Assembly (NCBI GenBank): GCA_904063045.1
Contig: CAJFCJ010000019.1
Coordinates: 1,106,570-1,170,569 of the forward strand
Length of the DNA stretch: 64,000 nt
DNA from: Dimorphilus gyrociliatus
Lineage: Eukaryota > Annelida > Polychaeta > Dinophilidae
Direction of reading: 5' to 3'
The notes beneath the pieces were generated by a model, which saw only the letters and a program-made list of their open reading frames with translations, was not told the origin of the DNA and made no database searches. Of the stretch, positions 62,026 to 64,000 are shown piece after piece. Both the position numbers and the translations under genes were made by a program. Positions within the stretch are counted from its first letter, which is position 1; every line of letters begins with the position of its first letter.

Positions 62026-63463
62026 CAAATTATAGATTATAAAGTTAACTGAGTGTTCGTTAATTAGATAATTTTACATAATGTGTTTGTAGATTATAGT
62101 CTATTGTAAAAATGTCTGTCCTTCCGGTGTCCTCATACAAAGAAAAGGTGTTACCTTTTTTTTTCTCTATTTACCCTCTCGCCCAATTTCTCCCGAACAA
62201 CCAAAGTAGACTTAAGTAAACAATAGAATATATGGTCACACTCATACTGTACGCTGCAGGTGTACCCATTCATTTCACATTGATCGCGCCCAAAATTCTT
62301 CAAATCTCGTAAATATATATTTATATATAAAATATATAAAGTACATATAGTACATTATGTAATGTATATTATATATATGATATATGTACACACATATATA
62401 TATATATATATTATAAGTTTATATATTTGTATAAATTTGCTTGCAGGGTATATATCGAACCGGAAGACGTACTAGCGTATTCATACTGACATAAAGATAT
62501 ATAGTATATATACTATATGTATATGTATATATACATATATATAAACTGTATATTGTATATGTAAATGACCTTGCTCTATATGGGTGTGGGCGGCAGAGCT
62601 TAAGTTCTAATACATATATGTGATATATAATGAAGGTGTATTCGTGACATCAATTAGATTTGAATAGACGCAAGGTGTTAGTGCGTGCGGTTTCGCAGTA
62701 GGGGCGCCATTGTTGTTCAATCATACCGCTCCACGTTCACGCTGTGAACAAACATCGCTTTTTATAGCATAATTGCCTAATTATATACTCTCGGTATACC
62801 ACACCAACTCAAAAGCCATTGACAAGATCGACGTATAGGACTTCATCCTCCATACGCACAAAATACACGCCAAATTCATTATAAAGAGTAAATGTATATA
62901 CTATGTAGGTTTAAATATTAATGCGAGCATATTTACCATCATACATAAACGTTATGCATACCGGTGAAGTCGTATATAGTTTATAAGATATATATCTATT
63001 TATATAATTTTAAGACGCATATATATTACATATATTCACCCTGAAAATGCGCGTTCTGTGTGTTTTAATATTACATTACGCCCTTCTTCAAATAGACCGA
63101 CGAATATGAAGGAGGATGACTGCTATGAGAAGAATGGCGAGAGATATATACAGTATGTATATACTGAAAAGTAGACGAACACTAATCAAGACTAGACGCA
63201 ATTCGTACAGCGTCTATTTGTTTGCCATCCCCTTGCGTCCAGCGTTGTCATAGAGACGCAACGTTCACATGCACAAATGGGAAGTTGGGTGCAAATTGAA
63301 GCGGAATAACAAATATTCTTAATTTTTCTTTTGATGTACAATGATTAGTTAATCCCTTAACGATATATAAGTTAGCTACGTTGTCTTTCCATATACAGTA
63401 TATATATATCTAATATATACTAATGTATGGCTATAATTTTATACAGTTCCTTGTATATGTACG

Positions 63464-63499
<36 letters not shown>

Positions 63500-64000
63500 C
63501 TTTATACTTTTACAATATTTATGTAGATCTTGATAAGGATGTAGAACATCACCGTCTCTATAATGTCCTTATAATAGAAGGAAATATTTACCATATCCTC
63601 AACATCATTCAAATGTATAATCCTTTTGGTTCTGGCAGCTTTTTCCGGTTCGGATGTTTCGACTAGTTTAGCAGTTTTAATTCTCTGTTCAACTGCCTCA
63701 TCTCTTTGCTTTTGGGCTTCGTGGACTTCTTGAACAAGATCTGTAAATGTATAAAAAGAAAGTATATATACATATTAGGTGTGAAATTGTTTTAACAGTA
63801 CACATTTCTCTCAAAATATATAAATGTTCAATGTGTGTGCTTATTAAGCGAAATTCTATAGATTTAAAGCTTGGAAGCGTGTACTGAAAAAATTTGTTGT
63901 TGTAAAACAAAACATTGACAAAACAAACGATAAAGTTAAACAGAAAATATTATGCTATTGACTTTATGCTAGTTTGTTCAAAGTTACCTTTTGCATCTAA
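58042..64000 (-). CDS. Coiled-coil protein, partial (runs off right edge)
   Basis: Not identified. Exons in gene order: 64000-63988 (edge-cut), 63740-63592, 61365-61204, 60997-60938, 58115-58042. All have GT-AG borders and compatible phases (1, 0, 0, 0, then 2 at the end). They encode a continuous Glu/Lys/Arg/Gln-rich helical sequence: LVQEVHEAQKQRDEAVEQR, then ISDIGENGNALSDVIARTAR, LKLALKERDEALRK, CRKLEADLRLRGDS and LAASEQVRDELEEKLQEIK. There is no membrane segment in this part. Introns reach 2-3 kb, far larger than in the genes on the left, and are full of TA repeats. Both the N-terminus (beyond 64000) and the C-terminus (below 58042) are missing. Likely cytoskeletal or scaffold-like, by composition only. 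Confidence 0.7.
60024..60075. repeat. (TA)n array in coiled-coil gene intron
   Basis: Two TA runs around a TAAAAATATA interruption. Confidence 0.9.
61995..62021. repeat. (GA)n microsatellite
   Basis: Direct reading, about 13 units. Confidence 0.95.
63465..63497. repeat. (TA)n array
   Basis: Direct reading, about 16 units within an intron of the coiled-coil gene. Confidence 0.95.

Noticed and set aside
1-64000. tRNA, rRNA or CRISPR features
   Set aside because: No tRNA-like T-loop/acceptor pairing, rRNA segments or spaced repeat arrays were seen on manual reading; small structured RNAs could be missed.

Overview
This is eukaryotic (animal) genomic DNA from a bilaterian invertebrate with a fairly compact genome. 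The evidence is protein-coding genes split by mostly 50-100 bp GT-AG introns, a p53-family gene, a FoxA forkhead gene, a GPR158-type class C receptor, a TRAF adaptor, DNase II, GNMT and a beta-thymosin, all in AT-rich DNA full of (TA)n and (CT/GA)n microsatellites. About one gene per 5 kb with very short introns would fit a small-genome lophotrochozoan such as a miniature annelid. That last step is inference.

Layout, left to right. 0.1-2.4 kb (+): p53/p63/p73-family gene with DNA-binding and tetramerisation domains, no SAM domain and no visible transactivation domain. 4.1-5.8 kb (+): ZNF511-like zinc-finger gene. 6.5-9.7 kb (+): secreted, probably GPI-anchored DUF885 metallopeptidase-like gene with an unresolved or broken exon 2/3 junction and a large intron. 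11.9-18.2 kb (+): 961-residue C2H2 zinc-finger gene with two in-phase alternative first exons. 19.0-20.4 kb (-): DNase II, convergent to it. 21.2-22.4 kb (-): a 49-residue beta-thymosin in three tiny exons. 24.7-26.4 kb (-): unrecognised 360-residue coiled-coil protein, divergent from GNMT (26.7-27.9 kb, +) over a 259 bp shared promoter. 28.1-30.2 kb (-): complete RING/zinc-finger/coiled-coil/MATH TRAF. 31.6-32.4 kb (-): an approximately 98% identical 866 bp partial duplicate of its last two exons, which has picked up its own ATG and encodes a RING-less coiled-coil/MATH protein. 35.3-37.7 kb (-): GPR158/179-like Cache-containing class C GPCR. 39.9-40.4 kb (-): possible 41-residue spliced microprotein. 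41.1-44.1 kb (-): 996-residue intronless orphan. 48.8-50.1 kb (+): FoxA. 50-64 kb: a largely non-coding landscape of CpG-containing unique islands between TA repeats, plus four complete exons and one edge-cut exon of a coiled-coil gene (58.0-64.0 kb, -) that runs off the right edge.

The genes do not form a pathway. The most notable pair is the full TRAF and its RING-less copy, which has the architecture expected of a competitor or decoy of the full-length adaptor. All exon joins were made by hand from splice consensus and reading phase; none is confirmed by transcripts.
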